64,000 bases of DNA from Sphingobium sp. 15-1 (lineage in GTDB: Bacteria > Pseudomonadota > Alphaproteobacteria > Sphingomonadales > Sphingomonadaceae): assembly GCF_013375535.1 (NCBI RefSeq), contig NZ_JABXJG010000002.1, positions 1,302,001 through 1,366,000 of the forward strand, given 5' to 3'. A program made the position numbers and the translations under genes. The notes beneath the pieces were generated by a model, which ran no database searches, was not told where the DNA came from, and saw only the letters and a list, made by a program, of their open reading frames with translations. Of the stretch, positions 25,591 to 34,905 are shown one piece after another; the first letter of the stretch is position 1; each line of letters begins with the position of its first letter.

Positions 25591-26357
25591 ACGCCGATCA
25601 CCCATCCGCCATTCACGGACAGATGCTGTCCCGTTATATAGGCCGAGGCGTCCGACAGCAGGAAAGCGATGGAGCGCGCCGCCACATCCGGTTCCAGGAA
25701 ATGGCCCAGCGGGATTTCCTCAAGATAACGCTCCCGGAAGCGTTCCTCCGTGCGCAGAGTCGTCGTCATCTCGGTGGCGACGACTCCGAACAATATGCTG
25801 TTCACCCGCACTTGATAGCGGGCGAGTTCGCGCGCGGCGCTCATCGTCAGGCCAAGGACGCCGGACTTGGCGGCGCCGTAATTGACCTGGCCCAACGTCC
25901 CCTTCCTGCCCGCGTCGGAGCTGATGTTCACGATGGCGCCCCCGATGCCGTTTTCCTTGAAACGCTGGACCATGTGCGTGGCGGCGGCCTGAAGGCAGAC
26001 GAAACAGCCGGTCAGGTTGACGTCTATGACGTCGTCCCATTGCTGGCGGTCCATCTTCATCAACATGGCCGGGCGCGTGATGCCGGCATTGTTGACCAGC
26101 CCGTCGATCGCCCCGAACCGGTCGACGGTCGCCTGCATGGCCTGCTGGACGAAGGCTTCGTCGGAAACGCTGCCGGTCTGGACCAGGAGCCTGTCGGGAT
26201 GCTGTTGCGCAAGCTCGTCAATGGGTTCGCGCCGCATGTCGATGACGGCGACGTTCGCGCCAAGGGACAGGGCTTTCCTGGCAACGGCCTGGCCGATTCC
26301 CTGTGCGCCGCCAGTGACCACGATGGTCCGGTTTTCCAGCGACATGTCGTTTGTCAT
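25587..26357 (-). CDS. SDR-family oxidoreductase (3-oxoacyl reductase-like)
   Basis: 256 residues. TGGAQGIGQAVARKA near residue 13, Asp in AVIDMRREP (NAD preference), NNAGITRPAML, NISSDAGRKG and the catalytic YGAAK; C-terminus ITGQHLSVNGGWVIG. This is the FabG/3-hydroxyacyl-CoA dehydrogenase branch. ATG at 26357 follows GGAGAGATATC; the extra 23 codons upstream have no family sequence. It heads the coupled trio SDR, DUF35, Ltp, and probably oxidises or reduces the beta carbon of the same intermediate. Confidence 0.9.
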   Translation of the reverse strand: MTNDMSLENRTIVVTGGAQGIGQAVARKALSLGANVAVIDMRREPIDELAQQHPDRLLVQTGSVSDEAFVQQAMQATVDRFGAIDGLVNNAGITRPAMLMKMDRQQWDDVIDVNLTGCFVCLQAAATHMVQRFKENGIGGAIVNISSDAGRKGTLGQVNYGAAKSGVLGLTMSAARELARYQVRVNSILFGVVATEMTTTLRTEERFRERYLEEIPLGHFLEPDVAARSIAFLLSDASAYITGQHLSVNGGWVIGV

Positions 26358-26380
26358 GATATCTCTCCGTTGGTCCCGAT

Positions 26381-27619
26381 TTACCTTATCCACACGCCGG
26401 AAGCGCGTGACCGATAGCCCAGGCATTTATAGGCGGCGTCGACCAGCGACTGGCCGCGTTCATTCAGCCATATCCCCGGCCCCATTTTGTTCATCGTGTA
26501 ACCAAAGGACATGCCGGCGCCAGGATCGGCGAAACCGATGCTGCCGCCCGCGCCGACATGCCCGAAGGCGCGATCGCCCAGAACAGCGGACAGGATATGG
26601 CCGAGCGGCAGATGATGATTGTCCAGCGACTTCATGAAGCCCAGGGCAAAGCGTGTAGGGATTTGCAGGATGGCGTCGCGCTGGGTGGCCATCGACACCT
26701 GTCCCATCCGCGACACGAGATCGGCGGAATAGGGTCCGGCATCCGGCTGTGCCACCAGCGCGTAGAGGCGTGCAAGGCCGCGCGCATTGGTCACGCCGCC
26801 GGCTCCCCCCAGTTCGGCCCTGCGGGCGCGGGGCGTATCGGGGATGCAACGCCCCGTCTCCTCGTCGCGCAGCACAGGGCTGTAGCCTCCCGAATTGATC
26901 ATGGCGCGCGCCGGCAGGCTTTCAGGCTGTTCAAGGCACATCCGCTCGAATTCGACGACGTTCGACATGTCGCGATGTTCAAACGGTTGGATATGCGCCA
27001 CGCGATCCTCGTCCCCTTCCTTCTGCCCGATGGCGAAATCCAGCGCATAGGGTTCGGCAAGCTCCTCGCGGAAGAAGGCGCCCAGCGATTTGCCGGAAAC
27101 CCGGCGCACCAGTTCGCCCACGGTCCATCCGAAGGTCAGCAGATGATATCCATTGCGCGTGCCGGGTTCCCAGAAGGGTTCTTCCCGCGCCAGCGCATCG
27201 ACCATGAAATCCCAATCCTCGAACGCCCATTGGGACACGGGTTCGCGCAGGCCGGGCAGGCCCACGCTGTGGTTGAGCGCCATCAGGACGGTGGCGTCCT
27301 GCTTGCCGGCCTGAGCGAATTCGGGCCAGTAATGACTGATCGGCTTGTGCAGATCGAGTTCGCCGCGCTCGACAAGCATATGCGCGGCGAGGGCAGTCGC
27401 GCCCTTGGTTGCGGAAAAGACCAGCGAAACGGTATTTTCTTCCCAGGGCTTGGTTTCGCTCGCATTGCCGCCCCAAAGATCGACAACGGCGCGCCCCTGA
27501 TGATGGATGCACAGACTGGCGCCGATTTCGCCCTTGTCCGTGAAATTTCGCATGAAGGCGTCTCGTATCGCCTCCCATCCGGGCGAGCAGATGCCAGAGA
27601 CTAGGTGCGGTCGCAGCAT
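26381..27619 (-). CDS. Serine hydrolase, class C beta-lactamase/esterase family
   Basis: 412 residues. The S-x-x-K nucleophile is in VFSATKGATALAAHML (about residue 70), the Tyr-containing motif in NGYHLLTFGWTVGELV, and a late HVGAGGSIGFADP replaces the KTG box, as in family VIII esterases such as EstA/EstB. No signal peptide, so a cytoplasmic esterase or lactonase is more likely than a true beta-lactamase. In a pathway with 4-hydroxyacyl chemistry a lactone or ester hydrolase would make sense (inference). Followed by the SDR gene after 23 bp; 74 bp downstream of the hydratase gene. Confidence 0.87.
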   Translation of the reverse strand: MLRPHLVSGICSPGWEAIRDAFMRNFTDKGEIGASLCIHHQGRAVVDLWGGNASETKPWEENTVSLVFSATKGATALAAHMLVERGELDLHKPISHYWPEFAQAGKQDATVLMALNHSVGLPGLREPVSQWAFEDWDFMVDALAREEPFWEPGTRNGYHLLTFGWTVGELVRRVSGKSLGAFFREELAEPYALDFAIGQKEGDEDRVAHIQPFEHRDMSNVVEFERMCLEQPESLPARAMINSGGYSPVLRDEETGRCIPDTPRARRAELGGAGGVTNARGLARLYALVAQPDAGPYSADLVSRMGQVSMATQRDAILQIPTRFALGFMKSLDNHHLPLGHILSAVLGDRAFGHVGAGGSIGFADPGAGMSFGYTMNKMGPGIWLNERGQSLVDAAYKCLGYRSRASGVWIR

Positions 27620-27693
27620 GATCTTCCTCTCGTCATATCCTTTAGGGGTTCATAACTGACTCTGCATCGCAACGCGAAGGACGGGACCGGACA

Positions 27694-28569
27694 TCACATA
27701 TCTGGCGAAGGTCCAGCAGCCAGACGTGCCGTCCCACGGTCCAGCACGATGATATCGCGTTCGACGGATTTGCAGCGGAACCGGACATCTCGCCCCTGCC
27801 GCCATATTTCCGTCCTCAGCGTCTCGCCAGGATAGAAGGGCTTGCTGAAGCGCGCGGTGAAAAATTCAATCCGGTTGGCGTCTCCGTCCGCCGTCATGCG
27901 GGCCAGCGCCCGCCATGCATAGCCGTAGGTGGCAAGCCCGTGCAGGATCGGCCGGTCGAAACCCACTGTCCGTGCGGCCGCCGGGTCGGCGTGAAGCGGG
28001 TTGTAATCACCGTTAAGGCGATAGAGCAGGGCGGCCTGGTTCGGCACCGCCAGTTCCAGCTGGTCGTCCGGCGCGGTGGAGGGCAGGGCGGGGCCAGCCA
28101 GCGATGGCACGGTTTCATCGCCGCCAAAGCCGCCGTCTCCAGCAAGAAGCCAGGACATCACGGCTGTCGCGACAGGGTCCGGTTCACCCTGCGCAAATAT
28201 ATTCTTTGTGATATGGAGCATGGCGCCGCGATCCGGCCCCCGATCCTGAAGCCCGGTGAAGCTATATTCCGCCCGAATGTCGATATCCGCCTTTATCGGG
28301 CGGAAAACCCGCAGCGACTGTTCGGCATGCAGGATGCGACGCCAGTCGATTTCCAATTCGGGCGTGTTCGTCCATTGTTCGAAGCGCCCGAGCACGAGCG
28401 CCACGGCTGGATGGACCTTCAGCCTGCCCTCATAGACATAGTCCAGCTCTTCCGAGCGTTCCGGATCGCTGCCATAACCAAGTCCAAGGGCGTAGAGCAT
28501 GGCATCACGCGCCGTAAACCGCTCCTGCGCTGATGGAATGCTGAAACGCCGGAAGGCTTCGATGTTCAT
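27694..28569 (-). CDS. MaoC-type enoyl-CoA hydratase 2 family protein
   Basis: 291 residues: double hot-dog layout of the hydratase-2 family. The N-terminal half carries RFTARDAMLYALGLGYG and the C-terminal half the hydratase motif YRLNGDYNPLHADP followed by GFDRPILHGLATYGYAWRAL, with the Asp, Asn and His of the catalytic dyad region. It would hydrate a trans-2-enoyl-CoA to the (R)-3-hydroxyacyl-CoA, the stereoisomer opposite to crotonases. The start overlaps the stop of the CoA-transferase gene by 4 bp (ATGA), so the two are coupled. Confidence 0.92.
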   Translation of the reverse strand: MNIEAFRRFSIPSAQERFTARDAMLYALGLGYGSDPERSEELDYVYEGRLKVHPAVALVLGRFEQWTNTPELEIDWRRILHAEQSLRVFRPIKADIDIRAEYSFTGLQDRGPDRGAMLHITKNIFAQGEPDPVATAVMSWLLAGDGGFGGDETVPSLAGPALPSTAPDDQLELAVPNQAALLYRLNGDYNPLHADPAAARTVGFDRPILHGLATYGYAWRALARMTADGDANRIEFFTARFSKPFYPGETLRTEIWRQGRDVRFRCKSVERDIIVLDRGTARLAAGPSPDM

Positions 28570-29867
28570 GTTTCCGCCTGCTTGTACCTATTGTGCTCAC
28601 GCCCCGCACTATCGGCATCGCACGCGCCGTAAAGCGAGGCTATTTCCTCTTCCGTCAGGTCAAAATACTCATGCAATATTTCGGCGGTGTGCTCCCCCGG
28701 TGCGGGCGGAGGCCGGCGATAGGATGCAGGAGATGAAGAAAAGCGCAGCGGGCTGGCGATCGTCCTGACCGGTATTCCGGCGTCGCGGTCCATGGAAACA
28801 AGGATTTCCCGGGCAATGACCTGCGGGTCCAGTTCCAGATCTTCCATCTTGTTTATCGGCCCGCATGACACGGTCGCTGCATTGAGAAGATCGGTCCATT
28901 CGGCGCGCGTCCGTCCTCGGAGGGCTTGTGTCACAAACTGCTTGAGCGTTTCGCGATTGGCTACCCGCGCCTCGTTCTGTGCGAAACGGGGGTCCTCTAT
29001 CCATTCCTCATGCCCCAGAGCTTTTGCAAGGCGGACAAATTCGCGGTCGCTGAAAGTGGCGATGATAAGATGGCCATCGTCCACCTCGAATATCCCATAA
29101 GGCGCTGCGCTTGGATGATCGTTGGATGTCAGCCCGATCGAATGCTGGCTGTTCAACCAGGCCGATGTTGGGTTCAACATGCTCGCGATGGCGGATTCGA
29201 AGAGGGATATGTCGATATGCTGCCCTTCACCCGTCCGGTCCCTGTGCCGGATCGCAGCGATGATCGCGGTCGCCGCGTTCATGCCGGAGAGGATGTCGAC
29301 CAGCGGGATGCCGACACGCATGGGGCCGCCGCCCGGCATGTCCTCCGGATGCCCGGTCACGGTCATTAGTCCGCTCATGCCTTGCGCGAGATAGTCATAG
29401 CCCGATCGGGAAGAATAGGGACCATCCTGGCCGAAGCCTGACAGGGAACAATAAATCAACCCGGGATTGAGCTGCTTCAGATTCTCATAGTCCAACCCAT
29501 ATTTGCGCAGGGTTCCCGGCCGGAAATTTTCGACAAACACGTCGCAACGCTTTGCCATTTCCCGCAGGATTTCGCACCATCTGGGATTGGAAAAATCCAC
29601 GGTCATGGACCGTTTGTTGCGATTGACCGAATGATAGTAAGTCGAATCCTTCAGTTTCGCCTCTGCCCCGCCGGGCATCCATGGCGGGCCGATATGGCGG
29701 GAATCGTCGCCGCCATTGGGCCTTTCGATTTTCACTATGTCCGCGCCAAGATCGCCGATGATCTGGGTCGCCAGCGGACCGGCTATCACCCGGGTCAGAT
29801 CGAGGACGCGAATATCCGCCAGCGGGCCGGGGCGTTCGATGTCGTGGGATGTTGCATTGCCAGCCAT
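28566..29867 (-). CDS. Class III CoA-transferase (CaiB/BaiF family)
   Basis: 433 residues. LADIRVLDLTRVIAGPLATQ, GADIVKIERPNGGDDSR, VFVENFRPGTLRKYGLDYE and the catalytic Asp region SGYDYLAQGMSGLM. Family members move CoA between acids such as succinate and the substrate without intermediate ATP use. It offers a second way, beside the synthetase at 20174, to activate an acid. First gene of the minus-strand unit CoA-transferase, MaoC hydratase, then serine hydrolase, SDR, DUF35 and Ltp. Confidence 0.93.
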   Translation of the reverse strand: MAGNATSHDIERPGPLADIRVLDLTRVIAGPLATQIIGDLGADIVKIERPNGGDDSRHIGPPWMPGGAEAKLKDSTYYHSVNRNKRSMTVDFSNPRWCEILREMAKRCDVFVENFRPGTLRKYGLDYENLKQLNPGLIYCSLSGFGQDGPYSSRSGYDYLAQGMSGLMTVTGHPEDMPGGGPMRVGIPLVDILSGMNAATAIIAAIRHRDRTGEGQHIDISLFESAIASMLNPTSAWLNSQHSIGLTSNDHPSAAPYGIFEVDDGHLIIATFSDREFVRLAKALGHEEWIEDPRFAQNEARVANRETLKQFVTQALRGRTRAEWTDLLNAATVSCGPINKMEDLELDPQVIAREILVSMDRDAGIPVRTIASPLRFSSSPASYRRPPPAPGEHTAEILHEYFDLTEEEIASLYGACDADSAGREHNRYKQAET

Positions 29868-29981
29868 GAAAGCCTCACAGACGCTGATATGTCGGAGCAG
29901 GGGTATTACGGTGGCCCGTCGCCGCCGCCACGGGAATAGCCGTGGACGACAACGCGCAGGCGAGGCGGGGGAGGGGGATCA

Positions 29982-32246
29982 TCAGAAATCGAGCTTGGCC
30001 GTGACGCCGATGGAGCGGGGACGCCCCCGCCAGTTCAGGTCGTTGCCGAAGGACTGTTCGGTATTCTGGCCCTGGCTGTAATAAAGCTTGTTGGCCAGAT
30101 TCCGGACATAGGCGCCCAACGTGATGTGGCCGGTCGAATAGGTGAGGTTGGCGTCGACCAGCGCATAGGCCTTCTGCCCTTCCACCAGCAGCTTCCCTAA
30201 GCTCGTTTCACCATTTTCAGGATCGAAGAATATCTGGCTGCTGTAGGAAATATTCGTGTCGATGGTCAGCTTGCGGTCGCCCTCGTTGATCAGGGCATAT
30301 TGCACGCCGCCGACGGCCGAGAATTTCGGCGCGGACGGGAAGCGGTTGCCGCCCACATTCCAGCTGTTGACGATCTGATCGGGTCCATTGTCATATCGCG
30401 AATTGAGTGCGCTGAGCGAGAACGACGCGTTTAGCCGCGAGGACAGCCGTGCATTGGCCTGGGCCTCCACCCCATAGACGCGCCCGTCGAGTCCGGTCAG
30501 GCCGGGATAGCTGATGCCCGGCGATGTCGGCGTGGCGGGAATGTTGAATTGAGTCAGGACCTGCTGGTTCTTGATCTTGGTATAATATCCCGTGATGTTC
30601 AGCTGGACGTCGCCGCCCGCCAGCCTCAGCTTCGTGCCGAGCTCGAAGTTGTCGACCTTTTCCGGGCCAACATAGCTCAGCTCGGCGGGGGAAAAGAACT
30701 GGACTCCATTGAATGCGCCATTGCGATAGCCATGGCTGTAGCTTGCATAGATCATGCTGCCGTTGAACTTGTAGGTGGCGATGGCGCGTCCGCTCAGCCC
30801 GTCGGACTTGCGAGTGACATCGGGATAGTAGCTGTTCGGCACATAGGGGCCGAAGCTCGGGATGGTCATGCCGATCGGGTCGCCATACAGGGCGTCCAGC
30901 AGCAGCGTGCGCATCTTCGAGATGCGGGTGCGATCCCATGTCTGGCGGACGCCGCCCGTCAGTTCGAAGCTGTCGGCGACCGCGATGGTGGCATCGGCAA
31001 AGGCGCCATAGGTCCTGCGATCCTGTTCGAAGCTGTTTTCCAGGAAGGTGGTGCCCGCAAAGCCGACATTGGACGTGAGATCGAAACTGTCCTTTGCGTA
31101 GAAGGCGCCCGCGGTAAGCGTCAGCAGGTCGTTCTTCAACTGGCCGCGAACGTCCTGACTGAACTGGTCCCCGCGAGAGGCGAAGTTCGCGATGCACAGA
31201 TCGGACGGTGACCCGTCGCAATCGTTGCGCAGAATGGATTTGCTCTTCTGGTAGGACGTGATGGATGTCATCTTGACGTCGCCCAGTGTCTTGTTGATGG
31301 TCAGGCCGCTTTGCCAGGAACTGGCCTCCGGATCGCGATTATAGCTGAGTTCTGCTTCTCGATTGCTCAAGCCGCTCCGGGAATAGCCGCCGAAATTCGT
31401 GTGACCTGGCAAGATGCCGTCGCTGAACCCGGAGGATATGGTTCCATCGAAGTCGTTGGCGTAGAATTTGAGTTCGATATCCGTTGTGTCGTCGGGACGG
31501 AACAGCAGGGTAGCGCGGCCTTGGGTCGAGGTCGAATCGCCATAATAGCGTGGGCCGGAAGTGCCCACGTTCCGGATGAACCCATGCTGACTTTCGCGGA
31601 AAACGGCGAGGCGCAGGCCCAGCACATCGTCGATGACGGTGATGTCGCTGGCCGCTTCCGTCAGGAAACGGTTGAAGCTGCCATAACCCAACCGAACATA
31701 GCCGTTCATCTCGCCCTTCGCGAGCTTGGGGTCGTTGGAGATGAAGCTCACCGCGCCGCCTGTTGTGTTACGTCCGTAAAGCGTGCCCTGCGGCCCCTTG
31801 AGTACCTCGACGCGGGCAAGGTCGAACATCTGGACGCCCGGCGCGGGCAGATAGGTCTGATAGATTTCGTCCATATAGGTGCCGACCGGCTGTTGGACGT
31901 TGAGGTTGTACTGATTGGCCGGCCCGATGCCGCGAATGGTGAATGCTGACGCAAGCGTGGTCCCGTAGGAAGACGCCGCCTTCAGGTCCGGCACGAGCGC
32001 GCGGACTTCGTCCAGGGCCGTGATCTGGCGGTTCTGCAATTCCTCGCCGCCGACCGCCGAAATGGCCTGGGGAATGGAATTGATGTTTTCGGCGCGGCGT
32101 TGCGCGGTGACGATGATGTCGCCAACGCCGAGGGGCGCTGCCGATCCATCCTGTTCCGCTGCCGTCTGCCCATGGGCCAGGCCCGAAAGCGCGAAGGTCG
32201 AGGCCATCGAAATCGTGCCGAGCGCGCGAATGAGTACATGTTTCAT
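29982..32246 (-). CDS. TonB-dependent outer-membrane receptor
   Basis: 754 residues. Signal peptide of about 26 residues (ends LAHGQ), TonB box region GDIIVTAQRRAENINSIP, plug domain with FTIRGIGPANQYN, RVEVLKGPQGTLYGRNTTGG, then beta-barrel ending in an aromatic residue (GVTAKLDF). It would import a hydrophobic or bulky substrate across the outer membrane. GGGAGGATGTTAG precedes the ATG. It diverges from an acyl-CoA dehydrogenase gene, and a perfect copy of the shared palindrome lies 86 bp upstream, so uptake and degradation are probably co-regulated. Confidence 0.95.
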   Translation of the reverse strand: MKHVLIRALGTISMASTFALSGLAHGQTAAEQDGSAAPLGVGDIIVTAQRRAENINSIPQAISAVGGEELQNRQITALDEVRALVPDLKAASSYGTTLASAFTIRGIGPANQYNLNVQQPVGTYMDEIYQTYLPAPGVQMFDLARVEVLKGPQGTLYGRNTTGGAVSFISNDPKLAKGEMNGYVRLGYGSFNRFLTEAASDITVIDDVLGLRLAVFRESQHGFIRNVGTSGPRYYGDSTSTQGRATLLFRPDDTTDIELKFYANDFDGTISSGFSDGILPGHTNFGGYSRSGLSNREAELSYNRDPEASSWQSGLTINKTLGDVKMTSITSYQKSKSILRNDCDGSPSDLCIANFASRGDQFSQDVRGQLKNDLLTLTAGAFYAKDSFDLTSNVGFAGTTFLENSFEQDRRTYGAFADATIAVADSFELTGGVRQTWDRTRISKMRTLLLDALYGDPIGMTIPSFGPYVPNSYYPDVTRKSDGLSGRAIATYKFNGSMIYASYSHGYRNGAFNGVQFFSPAELSYVGPEKVDNFELGTKLRLAGGDVQLNITGYYTKIKNQQVLTQFNIPATPTSPGISYPGLTGLDGRVYGVEAQANARLSSRLNASFSLSALNSRYDNGPDQIVNSWNVGGNRFPSAPKFSAVGGVQYALINEGDRKLTIDTNISYSSQIFFDPENGETSLGKLLVEGQKAYALVDANLTYSTGHITLGAYVRNLANKLYYSQGQNTEQSFGNDLNWRGRPRSIGVTAKLDF

Positions 32247-32331
32247 CTAACATCCTCCCGAGATATTTATCGCGGCCTTAATCGGCCTGTAGGTCGGTCA
32301 GGACAATTCGAAATGCGGATGGTGCGCGATC

Positions 32332-32347
32332 CATCAAATATATGATG
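32332..32347. promoter_or_regulatory. Perfect palindromic operator CATCA-N6-TGATG in TonB receptor/dehydrogenase promoter
   Basis: CATCA (32332-32336), spacer AATATA, TGATG (32343-32347). It is 86 bp upstream of the receptor start and 175 bp upstream of the dehydrogenase start. A degenerate additional copy (CATCA at 32396 followed by an AT-rich spacer) lies 64 bp away. The rest of the 275-bp divergent gap holds no gene. Confidence 0.65.
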
Positions 32348-32521
32348 TCACCGAATTGGGCGCTTCACGGATGCCGCGCCATTCATCGACCATTACATCA
32401 CAAATATATTGTTTGCCCGAATTTCTGGTCAAAGCGGATCGGCTGGCCTAATCGCAAAAGCATCCGGTCCCATGTTTCGGACGGCCGGTTCATTGATGCA
32501 TGGACAGTCCAGAAAGCGAAA

Positions 32522-33700
32522 ATGATGCTGCCGCGCGATTTCACTGAAGAACAGGGAATGTTCCGCCAGACCTACCGCCGTTTCCTGACGGAAGAGGTGG
32601 TCCCTCACATGGAGCAATGGAGGAAGGATGGCATCGTCGACCGCTCCCTCTTTCAGAAGGCGGGCGAGCAGGGCCTGCTCATGATCTGGCCGGACGAGAA
32701 ATATGGCGGCATCGGTGATCGGGACTTCCGGTTCGAGCAGATCATCATCGAGGAAAACGCCTATGCGCGGACCGCCGATTGGTATTGTACGCTGCATTCG
32801 CGGCTGGTCGCGCCCTATTTCACGCGCTTCGGGACCGAGGCGCAGCTTGATCGGTTCCTGCCCGACTTCGTGTCGGGCAGGAAAATTCTTGCGATCGCCA
32901 TGTCGGAACCTGCCGCCGGCAGCGACCTGGCCGCGATCAAGACGCGCGCGGTGGAGCATGACGATCATTGGGTGCTGAACGGCGCCAAAACCTATATCTC
33001 CAACGGGATCAACGCCGATGTCGTGGTCGTCGCCGCCAAGACGGGGGAGCCGGATCAGAAGCATCACATGACGCTGTTCGTTGTCGAGCGCGGCATGGAC
33101 GGTTTCGAGCGGGGTCGCAAGCTGGCGAAGATGGGCAAGATGGCCCAGGACACGGCGGAACTCTATTTCAACGACGTGCGTGTGCCCAAGGAAAATGTCC
33201 TCGGCCGGGTCGGTGAAGGCTTCAAGCACCTTATGGTGGGCCTTGCCGAAGAGCGGCTGATCGGATCGACCGGCTATCTTGCGGCGGCGCAACTGTCGTG
33301 GGACCTGACCCGCGATTTTGTGCTGGATCGGCATGTCTTCGGGCGTCCGCTCGCGGACAAGCAGAATACGCAGTTCAAAATGGCGGAGATGCGTACCCGC
33401 CTTGATGTCGCTCAATGCTATCTGGACCAGTGTGTGCGGTCCTTCAACGCGGGCCAGTTGACCGCAGAGGACGCGGCGAGAGTTAAGCTGACGACCAGCG
33501 AACTCGCTATCGATGCGGCTGATCTGGGCGTGCAGTTGCATGGTGGCGCCGGCTATATGGATGAATATCCGATAAGCCGCCAATATACCGATGCGCGGAT
33601 CGCGACCATCTATGCCGGCAGTTCCGAGATCATGAAGATGATCATCGCGCGCGAGATGCTGTCCGATCGCTATCAGCCGTTCAACATCCGCAATTTTTGA
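32522..33700 (+). CDS. Acyl-CoA dehydrogenase
   Basis: 392 residues. WPDEKYGGIGDRDFRFEQII, AIAMSEPAAGSDLAAIKT (flavin motif), YISNGINADVVVVAAKT, LHGGAGYMDEYPISRQYTDA and IYAGSSEIMKMIIAREML. As in the product at 2355, the terminal motif lacks the MCAD-type Glu, so the base probably comes from another helix. ATG at 32522; the frame extends 60 codons upstream into the promoter without domain sequence. Its stop overlaps the start of the racemase-like gene (TGATG), so dehydrogenase, racemase and a further dehydrogenase form one unit. Confidence 0.92.
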   Translation: MMLPRDFTEEQGMFRQTYRRFLTEEVVPHMEQWRKDGIVDRSLFQKAGEQGLLMIWPDEKYGGIGDRDFRFEQIIIEENAYARTADWYCTLHSRLVAPYFTRFGTEAQLDRFLPDFVSGRKILAIAMSEPAAGSDLAAIKTRAVEHDDHWVLNGAKTYISNGINADVVVVAAKTGEPDQKHHMTLFVVERGMDGFERGRKLAKMGKMAQDTAELYFNDVRVPKENVLGRVGEGFKHLMVGLAEERLIGSTGYLAAAQLSWDLTRDFVLDRHVFGRPLADKQNTQFKMAEMRTRLDVAQCYLDQCVRSFNAGQLTAEDAARVKLTTSELAIDAADLGVQLHGGAGYMDEYPISRQYTDARIATIYAGSSEIMKMIIAREMLSDRYQPFNIRNF

Positions 33701-34857
33701 TGGCCATGACAGCGAAGGATATGCAGCAGATGGGGCCGTTGACCGGATTCAGGATCGTGGAACTGGCAGGCATCGGCCCTGCGCCGATGGCGACGATGAT
33801 GCTCGCCGACATGGGGGCGGAGGTGATCCGCATCGAACGGCCCGGTGCGCAACCGCTCAGCCAGAAAACCGACGTCAGCCTGCGGGGGAAGAAGTCGGTC
33901 GCGCTCGATATCAAGGATACCGCGCATCGCGAAGCTTTGATGCGCATCGTCGATGAGGCCGACGCCCTGATCGACCCCTATCGTCCCGGCGTGTGCGAAA
34001 AGCTGGGCATCGGTCCCGAAGCTTGTCTCGCGCGCAATCCACGCCTCGTTTTCGCGAGGATGACCGGATGGGGGCAGGAAGGCCCGCTTGCCCAGTCCGC
34101 CGGCCATGACATCAACTATATTGCGCTGTCCGGCGCGTTGCGCGCTTTTGCCAGGAAGGGGGAACGGCCGCTCGCACCGCTCAATCTGGTCGGCGACATG
34201 GGCGGTGGCGGCATGCTGGCGGCCATGGGCATATTGGCGGCGATGTTGGAGGCGCAGCGTTCGGGTGCGGGACAGGTCGTCGACTGCGCGATGGTGGATG
34301 GCGCCGCGCAGCAGCTCTGGTTGATGCACAGCCTGCGCGCAGGCGGCGCCTGGATCGATGAGCCTGAATCCAATCTGCTGGATGGCGGCGCCTATTTCTA
34401 TGACAGCTTCACCTGCGCGGATGGCAAATATGTCGCCATCGGCGCTATCGAGCCTCAGTTTCACCGCCAGTTGATCGAGCGGCTTGGCCTCGATCCCGCT
34501 CAGTTCGATCAAAGCGACCGCGACGGCTGGCCGCGCCAGAAGGAATTGATCGCGGAGCGCATTGCGATGAAGAGCCGCGACGAATGGGCCGCGATCATGG
34601 AGGGTTCGGACGCCTGCCTGGCGCCCATTCTGGATTTTGAGGAATCCTTCGCCCATCCGGCGAATGTGGCGCGAAATGTGTTCGTGGAGGTCGATGGGGT
34701 CATGCAGGCCGCGCCAGCGCCGCGCTTTTCCCGCACGCCATCCCATATTGCGCACGGCTCCCGCCCGATTGGTGCCGACAGCGTCCAAGTGCTTCGTTCG
34801 ATAGGATATGACGACCGGGCGATCGCTGCGCTCGGCATTGACTCCTTACAGGACTGA
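33700..34857 (+). CDS. Alpha-methylacyl-CoA racemase-like protein (CaiB/BaiF fold)
   Basis: 385 residues. Segments typical of the racemase branch: IVELAGIGPAPMATMMLADM, GADVI-type strand VIRIERPG, ARMTGWGQEGPLAQSAGHDINYIALSG (split here by the His of the GHDINY motif) and LNLVGDMGGGGMLAAMG with the catalytic Asp. His in GHDINY and Asp in VGDMGGG are the acid-base pair that exchanges the alpha proton of 2-methylacyl-CoA. This suggests the substrate has an alpha-methyl branch whose configuration must be inverted before dehydrogenation, as with isoprenoid or sterol side chains. Flanked by two dehydrogenases. Confidence 0.9.
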   Translation: MAMTAKDMQQMGPLTGFRIVELAGIGPAPMATMMLADMGAEVIRIERPGAQPLSQKTDVSLRGKKSVALDIKDTAHREALMRIVDEADALIDPYRPGVCEKLGIGPEACLARNPRLVFARMTGWGQEGPLAQSAGHDINYIALSGALRAFARKGERPLAPLNLVGDMGGGGMLAAMGILAAMLEAQRSGAGQVVDCAMVDGAAQQLWLMHSLRAGGAWIDEPESNLLDGGAYFYDSFTCADGKYVAIGAIEPQFHRQLIERLGLDPAQFDQSDRDGWPRQKELIAERIAMKSRDEWAAIMEGSDACLAPILDFEESFAHPANVARNVFVEVDGVMQAAPAPRFSRTPSHIAHGSRPIGADSVQVLRSIGYDDRAIAALGIDSLQD

Positions 34858-34905
34858 CATCGCCCTTTTGGGGCAAATCGACCATCATGACGATAGAGTG
34901 AGACG

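Noticed and set aside
26381..27619. True class C beta-lactamase
   Set aside because: No signal peptide and no KTG box; the family VIII esterase pattern fits better.
27692..27707. CATCACATAT followed by CTGGCG, a possible further copy of the shared palindrome before the serine hydrolase gene
   Set aside because: Right arm matches only 3 of 5 positions and the site overlaps the stop codon of the MaoC gene, so it is not counted.
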